Positions 43,035 to 56,028 are shown, counted from the stretch's first letter. The stretch: DNA of 64,000 nt from Mycocentrospora acerina (GCA_022701365.1 JAKUHH010000396.1:124001-188000); one strand, 5' to 3'. The notes: a model not told the origin generated them from the letters alone. Translations and numbers: made by a program.

Positions 43035-46000
43035 TTAATCCCGACCATTTACAATCCCCTGCTCCACCCCAAACATTGGCACCGAACCACCACCACCACC
43101 AATCCCCTGGACTCTTTCACCGGAAATCCCGTCTGCCCCCGGACTCCCCATAGCCGGCGTGTTACTCGGCCACGCCCACAACGCATCAAACTCAAACTGC
43201 TCGTCCAGTCCGCTCTCCTCGGAATGAAGGCTAGGTACCCGCGTTGCATCGAGCGCCGACATGTCGAGCATGGTAGATAGCGACGGCGTGAGCGGCGGCG
43301 GTTGATGGTGGTCGGAGAGGGTCGAGTGCGCGTCTTGGATCGGGGAGAGGTGGACGCGGAAATCCGGGGGGTGTGCGTGCGGCTGTTGAGGTTGTTGGGG
43401 CTGTTGAAACGAGGATGTCGGGTCGGTAAAAGGAAGCGTTTGCATGCCTGGGTAGATGTGTACGGGGACCTGGTGGAGACGCGGTGGGGCGTTCATGGGG
43501 TCCGTCGAGCCTGCTAGACCTCCTATGTTTGGGTTTTGCTGCTGGGGTTGGTTGGGCAGGGGCACGCCGTAGAGTTGAGATGAGATGCTCGGAAGCTTGC
43601 TGTTGTCTGCGTGTGTTTGCTTCCTCCGCACGCGCTGCTGTGCAACGACGTCGCGGAACGAGCTGATTATGTATACTAGTCGGCTCGCTTGTTGGTCGCT
43701 CTCTCCGCAGTAGTTCATAATGTTGCTGGCATTGATGATGCACGTGTCGGCTACTTCAATCTTGTACAAGCCGGCAAATTCGTTGGCAAGAATGACAAGC
43801 GTAGCCGCAAAGAGAAAGTAAATCACAGCTGGATTGCGACGGGATAGGTGGCCGGCGTCGAAAGCGTTCTGAACGAGCAGAATGGTGTGTGTGGATGCAA
43901 TCACACACGCTTCACTAAACTTCTCCATGCGCAGGTAAGGTCTTGGCCCTCTTGTTCCAGTCTGGATGTTGGCTTGTCGCTGCGTTTCCAAATTGAGTAT
44001 GTACAGAAAAAAGGGCCGTGTGAGTAGAATGATAGAATGGCAGTAGAATAAATTTACATGGAGAAGGGCGATTCCCTGGCTTGGTGAGGCGTTTGCTGCC
44101 TGTCGCCAGTGCAGGATCGAAGGAAGAGATCGTGGCCATGATTTGCAGATATCTGCAATCTCTTGGGCCAGACGTGTGCTGATCTTTCGTTGTTGATAGA
44201 CTTTTCGGAGAATGACACCGATTACCGAACAGCTGCGCACAGCAGCCTCCAATGCACACGATCCGGTCTGATTGAAGTCGGCTGATGTGATCATATTGAC
44301 ATCAAAGGATTGATCTGGGCGGAGAACATCACCTGAGCAATCGTCCTCTGATATTGCCGTTGGCCGTCCAAGTGAGCATGATAAGAGTCTGTCAATGACA
44401 AAGATTGACCGCCATAGGTTCTTCCGCTGCGCTTGTTCTTCCGGGCTGAAAATCACCATTGTCTCTTCTCGGTGAAGTCCAAGAGCATGGGCAGACCGGG
44501 CTGCCATACCAAGCAGCGCAAAGGCTGTGTTGCGCTTTGACTTGGCAAGCATATATACGGCCATGAGTAGCAGCGCCTGTACAGACCAAAAATCCTGGTC
44601 TTCCAACCCTGTCATCGGGTCATCCAGACTCTTGGAATTCAGATAGAACACTTCTGCTCTATCAAGATGTTCGCTCCTGAGCTTGTCAATTATAAGAGCT
44701 TCGGGACTTCCAGAAAGGGGTGTCGCCATGGTCAGTCCAATGGCGAAGACAAGGTTCAGCAAGCAAAGAAATGGAGGCTCTGTTGAAAGCGGATCCGAGT
44801 AGCACCGTTCCACATCACCCAGAAATCGATCACGGTCAAAGACTTGTAGTAGTCCGTGTGTGTTGACGAAGAAGGCATCCACAAGCACATGAGCAGTCTG
44901 CAGATCTGGTAGAAGATGTGTGTGTCGGTAGCCGGGTGGAAGAGAAAATTGGCCTTCGACTATTTTGTGCCGGCGAGGATCATTCGTGAATGGTGAAGGT
45001 CCGACTACAGTTTCCACCATCATTCGGAGTAGTTGCAGAAATGCCAGTGTCGCAGAATCTCCTACATACAGCACTCTGCCTGTTGGATCTTGTAGCATTC
45101 TGGTCTGACTGTAAACGACCGCTTCCTCATCTGGTCCGCTCTGGACAGTAGTACCACGAGAACGAACTGGTTGCTGGTCAATGCTCACATTGCTCACTGG
45201 GAGCTGCAGTATTGGACCGCCCACAAACTCTACGGTTGACCTCGGTTCAGGTGACTTGAATGGAATCTCTTGACCGGGGCTCGCTGGAACTAGATCTGTC
45301 TCTTGTTCGTCGAGAGTTGTTTGCTGAGGGATGAGAGACCGACGTCTTGGTGGTGTTAGTGGCGAGGCATGGGTGTAGCTATTACTAGGTGTGTTGTATG
45401 TTGAGTTGTCGTTGATGAATGGGCTGTCAATTCCGCCGTCGTCAATTGCACGTCTTTTCGCAGGCGGCCTATCGTCATTGGGCGAGGTAGGCTCTCGATC
45501 GGTGTAAATACAAGTGAATTTTCGCTGCAATTTGTAAGCTCGCGATGCATGTACTAACTTGCTGAACTTGCCTTGTCACATGTATTGCACGGGCAGGCAC
45601 CATTACACTTAAGTATTGTTAGTTCGGATTCGCCCATTCAGCGATGGGACGCAGGTAGCAAAGGACGCATTGAATGACACGGCGTCGAAGATGACCAACA
45701 ATGGTGACGCCGATTAAAACGGACCGAAATTCGCTCAGCATGCGGGGATGGGCTCGCAAGACATGTAGATGCAACTCCACCGAATGATTTGGTGTCGCAC
45801 GCAGGGCTGCAACACCACACGCAGCTCTGCAGCAGGATCATCACGCCCTATCGGAAACGCGGTGCCATGCAGCTACGACCAACTCTGCTAAGGATACTTC
45901 TGACTCGCCTTTTGTTTTCTCCGTTTGCAGCTCTCACATGCCTGGGCAGTCCGCTGCCGCTGTTCTGCGGCAAGTTAGCTTCACTCAACACCCCCAGACG

Positions 46001-46042
46001 CGCACGTGGGGACTGACCAGGAGGGACCTTTGGCCGTGTCAT
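43035..46042 (-). CDS. Zn2Cys6 (Gal4-type) fungal transcription factor
   Basis: Four exons read in reverse: 46042-46018, 45964-45909, 45607-45572 and 45524-43035, 868 residues. Joined, the start reads MTRPKVPPEQRQRTAQACES and forms a complete zinc cluster C18-x2-C21-x6-C28-x5-C34-x2-C37-x6-C44. The perfect spacing supports the exon borders. Introns 2 and 3 use GC donors (AAG|GCGAGT and AAG|GCAAGT). The central fungal-specific transcription factor domain includes LGLHREETMVIFSPEEQAQR and FVIDRLLSCSLGRPTAI. A Gln/Pro/His-rich C-terminus resembles an activation region. Targets are unknown. The divergently transcribed CoA-transferase gene 646 nt away is the natural first candidate. Confidence 0.9.
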
Positions 46043-46688
46043 GATTAGTTCCCTCTCGCAGCACAATGATCACGTGAGATTTCTTTGTAACGAGCCTGGC
46101 TGCTTGCCGATGGAGCGGATGAGTGTCGGATGAGGGGCGAGATAGATTGAAGCCGCAAAGGATAATACAGAGCGTGTCCGGTACGCGGGACTGGGGTGCT
46201 TCCCCTCAAAGGTGACGCGACAGCGGGCCTCTGCCTGCGGGCTGCATGAGCGAATAAGAGAGCAATAGAAATGCCCAGCGCCCACGGCTTTTGTGATTTG
46301 CAGGTCTGGGGTTCTTGCACCCAAGGCTGATGGACGCAGATCGTGCACGGGCCGTCCGTATCGGACATCGGATAGCGGCGTTCTTGGCTGGACGCATCCA
46401 GTCCACCCGCGATCACGATTTCGTCCTTCACGAGGCCGTTTTAGCCCACATTTGCCGGTGGCCGTGGCATGCAGGGTATGCTTAGCAACCTCATCCTTTG
46501 CCACCTAGAACTCAGATTGCAAGTTCGGCATGCCGCTAGACAGGTTTTGGCGGAAGGCAAGTAACGGCAGTGCCACATGTAAAGAGGACCGGCTTGAGCC
46601 TCTCTAAATAGCTTCCTTGGAACATTGCTTTTGCACATACCTTCCACTCTTTCCCTTCTCCTGCCGAGCCTTCCAAACAACCGTCAAG
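46043..46688. promoter_or_regulatory. Divergent promoter, Zn2Cys6 factor / CoA-transferase
   Basis: 646 nt between start codons. CGG/CCG triplets cluster at 46352-46378 (including CCGTATCGG at 46356-46364), and two CGGATGAG units occur near 46116-46134. Zinc-cluster proteins bind paired CGG triplets, so these are candidate sites for auto- or cross-regulation. ORFs within this spacer show no family motif. Confidence 0.45.
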
Positions 46689-48471
46689 ATGACACCTTAC
46701 CTAGGAGAACAGGTATTTGAAAATGGCTATCATAGAGCTTCCAATGGCTACACCTTACTTGACGGTACCCGCTCAGCCTTGGAACAACTGCTGGTCAAGG
46801 CAAAGGAATTTCTTCCAGAGGAATGCCTTGCTCATATAGCTAATGTTGACTTTTCTACTGCCAATACCGGAAGCCCCTACTTTCCCAGTCCGCTCAAGCA
46901 AACGGAAGCCATTTCAGCGCTCAAGGCGGTCGAAGCAGGCGTTGCTTCGACAATCGCTGACCTCTCGAATGGCCCAAAAACACGGATGATCAATGTCGAC
47001 ATGGAGAGAGCTACAGCATTCCTCTTCTCGACATACTTGGCTACTGTTGGAGGATTAGACAAGTCGAGCCCGAACGTCAAGAAGCTGCTAAAGGGTAAGT
47101 ACTAGAATGACGCCGCTTTGCCAGTTTCTCTAACCCTTCCCAGATACCGACCTCTTGCATGCACAATCAATTCTATATCGAAGACTGTCAGCCAATCTCT
47201 ACGAAACCAAAAATCCGGGAGAGTACTTCCACTTGCATGGGTCCTTGGAGGCGACCAAAGCTTTGAATATGATTGGTCTAGAAGGCCATCGGCCGGATCT
47301 CACCGATTATCACGAGTGCATCAAGATTATCGAAGATCACGTCAAACAATATTCTGCCGACCAGCTCGAGGAAATGAACTGGAAAATCAAACAAGCAGGT
47401 GTCACATGCTTAAAATGGGAAGATTTTCAGCTCACTCACCATGGTCAAGATCTTGTTGAGCAGCCGCCTTGGAAAGTTGAACCACTCGAAACCCAGACGC
47501 CACCAATACCTTTCCCGTTCAAAGTTTCGCAAGCACCAAAGCCACAGATCCTTGCTGGAATTCGCGTGCTAGAGCTCTGCAGAATCATCGCAGGCCCAGC
47601 CATGGGCCGTGGCCTGGCTGAATACGGCGCCGAAGTAATCAAGATTACTGCACCGAACCTCTCAGATGTGCCTTTCTTCCAGGTTGACGCTAATATCGGG
47701 AAACACACTACTGATTTGAACCTGAAGGACCCAAATGATCGCAAAATATTCGAGGAACTACTAAAATCAGCAGACGTTGTTCTGGACGGCTATCGACCAG
47801 GCAGTCTAAACCGCCTCGGCTACGGCCCTCGGCAACTTCTCGAGATTGGCAAGCAGCGCGGTCGTGGATTCGTTTATGTTGCAGAGAATTGCTTTGGCCA
47901 CACCGGGCCATGGTCATCGCGACCAGGCTGGCAACAGATTGCGGACTGTGTGACTGGAGTTGCTTGGGCTCAAGGCGAGGCTATGGGTCTGGACGAACCC
48001 GTTGTACCACCATTCCCTATGAGCGACTACGGAACCGGTTGTATGGGCACCATCGCTGCTCTTATTGGTCTCTACAGGCGAGCAAGATTTGGAGGCAGCT
48101 ACATAGGTACTACGTCCTTGGTCCAGTACGACATCTTTTTACTCGAGCTCGGACTTTATGACGACAAGATGATGGCGAAATTGAGGGAGCAACACGACAA
48201 GGAATTCTTCACTTTAAGGCATCACGATTCGGTCGATGAGGTTGGGAAGCGAGCTCTGAAAACAATGAGGAGGACACACCCGGAGCTGTTTGATGAGAAT
48301 CACATGCAAGAATGCTTCAGCAAGGGGTTCAACGCAGATGTCAGAACAATCAAGCCGGTGGTTAGCATAGAAGGGTACTGGAACGGGTTCTTGCGCAGCT
48401 CTCGCCCCAACGGGTTTGACAAGCCGACCTGGGAGGACTGGGAAGTCGACGAAGACATGTTGGCTGAGTAG
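46689..48471 (+). CDS. CoA-transferase family III (CaiB/BaiF) protein
   Basis: Two exons (46689-47094 and 47144-48471), 577 residues. The start MTPYLGEQVFENGYH is preferred to an in-frame ATG 24 codons upstream. The region around residues 290-430 carries the family fold: ILAGIRVLELCRIIAGPAMG, LAEYGAEVIKI, TDLNLKDPNDRKIFEELL, ADVVLDGYRPGSLNRLGYG and GHTGPWSSRPGWQQIADCVTG. Family III enzymes move CoA between carboxylic acids (carnitine, oxalate, bile acids) or racemise alpha-methylacyl-CoA. The fungal branch has a long N-terminal extension and no assigned substrate. It is divergent from a Zn2Cys6 regulator, which suggests a small catabolic unit. Confidence 0.9.
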
Positions 48472-50931
48472 AGAGAGTATCACGAGCATCCGAGTCTACA
48501 TGGGTTAATGGTTTGTTGTCTTCTTACATTAATTGTCTTTATTTACATACCCCATGCGAATCGATTTTTACAGTTATCATCTCAATCACTCAAACCTCCC
48601 CCCCCTTGTCTCACCTCGCCCATCTTCATCTCTATCGCACGCATCGGCTAAATTCTCGGCCTTTCTCTCCCCTGACTTTTATCCGAATATGTTCAACCCT
48701 TCCACCGGATCAACACAGGACCCACCCACGCCATCCTGATCCTGGCATCCTCGCAACCTTGGAGGACTTGGTGCAGGTTCTGCACCGCCACCGCATCTCG
48801 CCATGCCCTGTCAAACCGCCACAGTTTTTCGGGATTCGGAACGGGAGGGGCTGTTCCGCAAGCGGGAAATCTCTTCGACTATAAGACGGGCCGTTTAGCT
48901 GTCAGCGGTGTCGGTCGGCATCGCAGTGCGAGGGTGGTTCTATGGAGTCCGGCAAATCCCTCTCACTCCCCCCCCTGCAATTCATCTGTCGTTCATGACT
49001 TCATGTGTGGTCCGGCTAATACTACAGGCGGAGAATGCCAGGGCTGGGGAGGCGAAAAAGCCGGTTGAGGGAAGAATGCCAAGTCGGTGGATTTGTTTCG
49101 TATCTCTCGACCTTGCCTCAGCTGACGTTTGGGAGGATTGAGGATTAGAATTGTGCACAGATGCCTAGGGTGGATGAAGTGGACAGATTGTCCAGACCGC
49201 GATTTGGGATTCTTTGCCTGTATTTGTGTCTGGGGTTTCCTTGGTAGTTGGCAGTTGGGTGGTGGGTCGTGATAATTGCTTGTTCTGTTGCGTTTATTCC
49301 CGGGGGGTTGTATCAGAGGGATGTGGAACATGCCGACTGACAAATGCTTGCTAAGACGGATGCTGAGTTCCTGCCATGTGATAGAGAAGGTTCAGGAAGA
49401 TGTCTTTACGAAGGATACGACAAGCGAGGTGGAGATATTTGTGTTGAGCCTAACCCTCCTCTTGTACAATGTTAGGCATCAACCTGGGGACGGACTGGGG
49501 TATACACACCTTTAATATTGTACAGTCGTACATGGTCTTGCCCCACCTTGCAACTATGGCTTGAAGATATGAGAAGAGTGTCGACCAACAGACACCAGCA
49601 AGTGCAACAACTTCTCGCAGTGCCCGTTGTAATTGTATCAAGAAGATGAAATACATCATCTGCTTCTCTAGCAGATTGAAAAATTGCCCTTTTCTTCCCT
49701 CTACTCCTATCATCTATCATCCGTCATCCGTCTGATAAACGCAGATGCTGCCTTGCGAAATACCATAGCCTTGGTTCCTTCTCTGATGTTTTCGCATTCA
49801 TCAAGAACTGATGCTTTTTGTAGTACTAGAGCCTGTTCCAACATCTCGATGAATAATAGTGTGAGCTAACAAAAAGACTGACCTTAATGCCGCTGTGGCT
49901 AGAAGGTTTTAATTGCTTGATAATACTTAGAGAATACTACTGCTCACTGCTTTCAATGTAGTTTTTTCTATAACATTTTTTTTGCTATCAAAGGCACAAC
50001 CCAGTATATTTTAAGCCTGTTAGAACAGAGCGGAGCAATACACTGACAAGTCAAAAGTGTCTCCACAAACTGTGATATGACATATACAACCCTTCATCTC
50101 TTCATCCGTCAATCTTCAACCTAGCCAAGAACGATTTGATCAATTTTCTCATTTCCACTCTATTTGGCTTTTTGTCTCTTTATTATTTCCCCAAGTCACT
50201 TCTAAAATATCCTCCTTCCCATGTGGTGCCCCCTCCCCGCTTCACTTCTCCCCAAGTCGCCTCTCCCACTATTCTCTACAAAAGCCCAACTCACAGCGAT
50301 AGATCGACATGAAAACCACCTCTAAAATATAAGCTTTGCAATATATATTTTTCCTCATACGTCAATTTACCCCGCATAATCTCAACCCTTGTCTACTTCG
50401 TGCTCTTTAGCCAAAAGCCTTTCATCGCTTAGTAACCCACTTCGACATACCCCTTCGACTCAGCCCCAGCACAATGACACCCATCCTCTTCAGATAAATA
50501 GATTTGAAGAAAGAAAAAAGATTGGTAAGTTATCGCAATCGCGCAAAGGAATCTCCACCAATGCTTGGGTAAGAAAGTGCATATTCAGGTCGTGTTTGTA
50601 AGCTAGGCGGTAATCTCACCATAGATAGTGAGTGTATCGTCGTCACTCGACATCATCTCACGCAAGCAGAGAAATCGACACTATTAAAAAAAATGTATAT
50701 AAAAGGCCTTGGGTATAAAAAAGAAGAAGAAGAAGCTTAGTATTAGATACATCCATTCATCATCCTCAACAGCTTCAATATCTTTTTTCATTTGTTTTAA
50801 AAAAAATAGAAATAGAGTTCTCTCTAAATCTAGTCTACGCCACTACCTACCCATCCATCCATCAACAACCATCACCACCACCACCATCTCACAGCCCAGT
50901 ACCATCTTCTTCACTCCAACCACCCGCCAAA
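48472..50931. other. Long gene-poor spacer
   Basis: 2.46 kb between two forward genes. ORFs of 60-120 codons lack recognisable motifs or initiation/splice context. The last 600 nt are pyrimidine- and AT-rich, as expected of a promoter and 5' UTR. No gene recognised. Confidence 0.5.
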
Positions 50932-51973
50932 ATGACCACCCATACCCCCAACCCCACGACCATCCTCTTCGTCCCCGGCTCCTTCTCCTCCCAAGGAATC
51001 TACCAACCCATCATCACCTCGCTCCGGCAGCGCAACCACCCCGCCCTAGCCCTCACCCTGCCCTCGACGCAAAAACGCTACCCCCTCCCCCCAGCCAGCA
51101 TGCCCGACGACGCAGCCCACATCCGCAGCGTCGCCGAGGCCCTCATCGCGCAGGGCAAAGACGTCGTCGTCGTGTGCCATAGCTACGGGGGTACGCCTAC
51201 CAGCCAGGGCCTCGTGGGGCTGGGCAAGAAGAAGAACGAAGGAGGAGGAGGGGGAGGTGCGGCGGGAGCAGGAGTGAAGAAGATTGTCTATCTTACTGCC
51301 GTGGTGCCGCGGGTGGGTGAATCGCAAGTGGAGGCTATGAATGTGCCTGCGGGACTCGTGGAAAGCGCAGTGGTGAGTTTTTTTCTTCTTCTTCTTCTTC
51401 TTCTTCTTCTTCTTCTTCTTCTTCTTCTTCTTCTTCTTCTTCTTCTTCTTCTTCTCCTTCTCCTCCTTCAATTCCTCTCATTCACGCCCTTTCTCTTCCT
51501 TTGTTCCCCCATCCCGTCCCCGTCCCCCTCTCCTCCCCCCGAAAGAAAAGAAAAGAAAACAACAGAACAGAAAAAAAAAAGCGTCCACACTGATTGACAC
51601 CCCATTAAAACAGGACGGCTACATGCACCTCTCCGCCCCGCAAATGGCCGGCAGCCTCGGCAACGACCTCCCCTCATGGGAAGAAGCCTACGACCGCGCC
51701 CTACTCTTCCCACACCACTCTGTCGTTTCCTTCACCGCGCCCGTCACGCAGGTGGCGTACGCCGAAATCCCGTGTAGCTATATTTTGTGCGAGCGGGATC
51801 TTATCATTGATGTGCCGACGCAGAGGAGGTTTATTGGCGTGTTGGAGGAGGAAGGGGGAAGTGGGGGGAAGGTGCGGGTGGTGAGTTTGGATGCGGGGCA
51901 TTGTCCGCATTGGAGTGTGTTGGAGGAGCTGGTGGAGGCGATATTGGAGGTGGCTGGGGAGGAGGAGGAGTGA
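50932..51973 (+). CDS. Small serine alpha/beta hydrolase
   Basis: Two exons (50932-51372 and 51614-51973) give 266 residues; the junction is VESAV-DGYMHLS. Features of the fold are ILFVPGSFSSQGIYQP (oxyanion side), the nucleophile elbow VCHSYGG with S84 (first glycine replaced by C82), acid D209 in LCERDLIID, and H243 in LDAGHCPHWS. There is a Gly/Ala/Lys-rich insertion (about residues 97-115). Related proteins act as esterases or lactone hydrolases; the substrate is unknown. There is no signal peptide, so it is probably cytosolic. The intron contains a long CTT repeat, and the C-terminus is poly-glutamate. Confidence 0.88.
51382..51455 (+). repeat. (CTT)n microsatellite in intron
   Basis: About 24 uninterrupted CTT triplets directly after the 5' splice site of the hydrolase intron (51373-51613). 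In the transcript this is a long polypyrimidine tract near the donor end. Confidence 0.95.
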
Positions 51974-52298
51974 TGGGGTAGAGGGTGTTTTGAGAAAGAA
52001 AGAAAGAAAAGAGAGAGAGAGAGAGAGAGAGAGGGAAAGGAAAGAGTTGTAATCGGTCAGTTCGAATAGTGTAGTGGAAAGAACCCCCCCCCTTTTTGCC
52101 ATGATGAAAGAGTCTTCACTGTAAAAGCAAGAGGAAAAAGAAATCGTCCCTGTTGGTAGGATACGTCTATACGTGATAGATTCCTCAATGATTTCTGATT
52201 CTATTTTTTTTGATTTCCATTCCGTTCCAATCCAATCCAATCCAGTCTCAATCGCTCCGCTAAAGTAGCCGACATGTATTCAACAAGTAGTCACAATT
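51974..52298. other. Short spacer between convergent genes
   Basis: 325 nt containing GAAA repeats and a (GA)n run at about 52011-52033. No gene seen. Confidence 0.7.
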
Positions 52299-55200
52299 CT
52301 AAACATCTCTCACGTTCCGCCTTGGGATTTCAGTCTCGACCATTTCCAGTCCGCTCAGGCTTGGGTAGCGTTTGCTAAATGCCTCCACATCCCAGTCGTT
52401 TCCTGCCGCGTCGCTACCTGCAGTTGGCGAGAACGGTTTGTTTTGCATGCTAGGGCTTGGTTTTGTAGGTGACGCATTCGCAGACGAGGGGCCTTCTCCT
52501 AAGCCTCCTGTGCGCAAGGCTTTGGGTTTCGGGGGCGCACGCGGAGCGGGTCCCGAGGGGAGTCTTGGACTAATGGCCACCGGGGCAGAGGAAGTCGGCA
52601 CAGGTGGACGCGTGGGTTTTGCGTATTGTAGATCTGGCGGCGGTTGTCCAGCTCCTATGCCAACACCCAGGGGCTTGCGCGCCACAACGGGAGCTTGTCG
52701 TGTACCAGTTTGGTCCTGTGGTCGCAACGGTAAAGGCTTCCCAGTTCCTGTGTATTTTCCATAGCCCTCTGCTGTACGATTGACGGGTGCGGGTTTGCTG
52801 CTTTCGTCGAGCAAGTTCTTGACGCGGTTTTGTATTGTCGAAGCTTTCGAGGGACCGACTTTGGGCTGGCCCTGGCCTTGCGAAGCGACGCGTTGTTTGT
52901 ACTCTGCTGCAGCGGCTTCCACACGCCGCTCTTCTTCGCTGAGTTGTCGTCTTTCGAGTTCCCTGCGGAGTTCGGGAGAGAGCTCTTGCGATTCATCGAG
53001 GGCGCTGCGGTCGTCATCGCTGAATCCGCCCGTGGCTTCTGAACCGGCAATGGGCGTGAGAGATGCAGGATTTTCTCGCAAACTTTCGGGTGGTGGGAAA
53101 GGCGATTGGGCACGTTCGCGTTCCCGTTCTGGCGAGCGAGAGGAGTTGTTAGTTTCGAAACGGCGGAAAGCATCGCCAAACCTGCCCTTGACAATGTTCT
53201 TAGTATTGCTCGTCAACGAGGCTATGCTGCTGCGTTTGGCGTGTTTTGACTGTGAACTGCTTCGACGGTGCTTGTGCTTCTGGCCTGTATCGTCTCTCTC
53301 CATAACACGCAGGAAATCCATGCTTGACCTGATATTTTTGTCTTCAAGGTCTGGCTCCGAGTCATCGATTGCAGTAGACGTTACGCGACGCTGCAAGGAC
53401 GGAGCATCAAAGTTGCGCCCAGGCGTCATCTCACGGTCTCTTAGATAGTCGAGGTTGGATTCAACATGCATGCTAACGGGTCGAGCATTGGAATTTGCAG
53501 ATCTGGAGCGGTCGATTGCGTTTCCAATATCCAGCGCTGAAGGGCGCTGGCCTTCTAATGAAGGACGAGAGGATGCAGGTGATTTGGGAATGCTGAGCGT
53601 CGACATGTGAGATCGCGATCTCAGGTCCAAAGACGGGCGTGCAGGCAACGATGGTAGTGCAAACTCGGGCTTCAGGAGAGGGCTGCCCTGGGATTGATCG
53701 AATGATCGAGGTTGGCTCATCGTACGGTTATGATGCGTGGAAGCAGGCACACGCCAAAGTGGCCGGTTAGAGACATCTGGGTACTTTTGCGCAGGAAGAC
53801 TGGGCGAGGGAGCTGGTGATGTCTGGACTCCAGAAGACACCATGCCTGCTCGCTGTGGTACCGGCTCCTTTAACGATGCGTTGGATGTGCGTGGAGACTC
53901 GTATGGCTTTGGTTTCTTGAGCGAGGCCGATCTCGTAACACCCACTGCAGGCACGCTGGGCAAAGACTTGATTGTGGGGGCCGATTCTACTCTTGTTGCT
54001 GGAGCCAAAGCAAAAGCATCGTCAGCCAGAGCTTCCGTCACTCGCTTAGTCAACGCCGGGTCGGACGTGGCTGGCGTTTGATCGAATTCGAATTTCTGGC
54101 CTCGATCGTGAAGTAGGGAGAATTCGTCCAGAGATGGGAAGCGGGCTGCAAGCTCATCAGCAGCGGCACGTCTGACTTGAACGTCCTGAGAGTCGAGAGC
54201 AGCGAAAGGATCTGACACAGTCCCCCTCATTGGCGAAGGACTTGGCCTTGCTGCCGGTGGCTGCTGAACAGGTGCTGTAGGCCTTCCTCTACGCATTGGC
54301 GCAATATCTGGAATTTGTTGCACCTGTTTCACGGGAGCGACCTTTTGTAAGCCTATGACGGGCGGTGACGAAACTTGCGGCTCGGTTGGTGGTAACTGCT
54401 GGTTCCTTCGAGCTTCTGATGGAGTGCGGTCGGTGTAGATCTCGTCAGAGTTAGTAATGAGATGGTGGAAATTTCGCAGTGTACGTACATCTTTTATAGG
54501 AATTGACCGGTGTCTCATGGCACAGACTTCAGCAACCACTTGGTAGATGTTTGGTCGCTGCTGCGGGCTTTCGCGCAACATCCACCCTGTCCATTATTAG
54601 CCATGGCCCGACTGGTGTAAAAAAAAAGCTCCAGCACAAACCTATCAACTTTTTTATCCGGTCCGAGAATTGAGGGTACGCTGGGTACTTGAAGCTAGCG
54701 TTGAGGATCGCCATCTGGCCGACCTCTTCAAACGGGGTTGTGTAGTAGCATAGCTTGTACAGCAGCACACCCAAGGCCCAGATATCGCTCTTCTCGTCTA
54801 TGGGCTGTTTCCTGTAGACGTCAATCATCTCTGGACTGCGGTACTGCAGCGTCGTGTGCCGTTGGACGTCGTCCTCAATCAGTCTGCCCTCGGCAGCGGT
54901 CGTAGCGGCTGGGCGCGGGGGCGCGGTGGAGCCAAAGTCACACAGCTTGTATATCTTGCTGGTGCCGACGGTGGTGATGAGGACGTTCTCGACCTTGAGA
55001 TCACGGTGGAGCAGCGGCGGCTTGAGATAGTGCATGGTGGCGACGCCCTCGGCGACGTCTGAGAAGATGTGCAGGATCTCGGGCTCGGTGAGACGGTGCT
55101 GCAGGCGCGTGTTCATAAAGTCAATCAGGCCTCCGCCCGAGCAAAACTCCATGAGCAAGAAGACCTCGTAGCCGCCGCCAGCCAGCTGGGAGGCGTGCGA

Positions 55201-55530
55201 GTCCATGTACGTGACAATCTTGTGGTGGCCCTTGAGCTTCTTCATCGTCTCGACCTCGGTACGCATGTTTGCCAGTGCATCCTTGTCCGGGACGGCGACT
55301 CTCTTGAGCACGGCAATCTCGGGCAGAGGGTCGTCGGACTTTGGGACGCGGACGAGGTAGACGTGCGCGAAGCCGCCCTCGGACAGATATCTCTCGATGA
55401 TGACGCGATGGCTGCCGACCTGGACCTTTGTGCCGGGCGAAAAGGTGCCTGGCGGGGCATTGGAGACGGCCATGGGCGCAGGGGCGTGGTAGGCAGCTTG
55501 CTGGGCCATGGCGTAGCGGGCAGACGACAT
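52299..55530 (-). CDS. Ark1/Prk1-family (Numb-associated type) serine/threonine kinase
   Basis: Two exons (55530-54642 and 54586-52299) joined across a 55-nt intron with CTAAT branch site, 1058 residues. The start MSSARYAMAQQAAYH at 55530 is the first ATG; upstream codons in frame begin only with TTG. The kinase domain covers about residues 40-325: YLSEGGFAHVYLV, catalytic lysine in VLKRV, LLHRDLKVENVL, LCDFGST, and the family-specific LRESPQQRPNIYQVV at its end. The remaining 730 residues are Pro/Ser-rich and disordered with many SH3-type proline motifs. Members (Ark1, Prk1, Akl1; AAK1/GAK in animals) phosphorylate endocytic adaptors such as Pan1 and Sla1, ending actin-patch assembly. Confidence 0.93.
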
Positions 55531-56028
55531 TGCGGGCGGTGAGGAGCGAGCGGGCGGGCAAGCGAGCAAGCGAGCGAGGGAGCCTGCAGCGGTGCAGGAG
55601 CAGCGGGCGGCCTAGAGACTGTGCATGTAGGTCGAGGGTAGAAAGTGGCCGAGGCTAGAGGTTGGGGGGCAGCCAAGCAAGAGGGCGTGGTGGTAGTGGT
55701 GGTGGTGGACGAGGGGGACGTGGACGAGGTGCTGCTGGCGCTGCTGTTGCTATGCACGAGTCGGGATGGCAATGCTCCAGGGTTCCGCCGGGCATGCGCG
55801 TGGTGGAGGGCGGCCCGTTCATCAGATGCAACATGACAAGCGAAGCCACGTTACAACGTCACTTGTGCAATGGAGACGGACGTCGACGTAGAGGCAGATG
55901 GGTCTTGAGCATTGGGTCTTGAGCATTGGGTCTTGGGTATTGCGCCTCGAGCGTTGAGCGTTGGGCACTGGGAAAAGGGCAGCCTGGCATGCTTGTTTGG
56001 AAGTATTGTATTCGCCTGCACACAGCAA

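Noticed and set aside
46045..46504. Reverse ORFs of 128-144 codons between the zinc-cluster factor and the CoA-transferase
   Set aside because: They overlap each other in different frames, lie in the divergent promoter, and have no recognisable motif or splice context.
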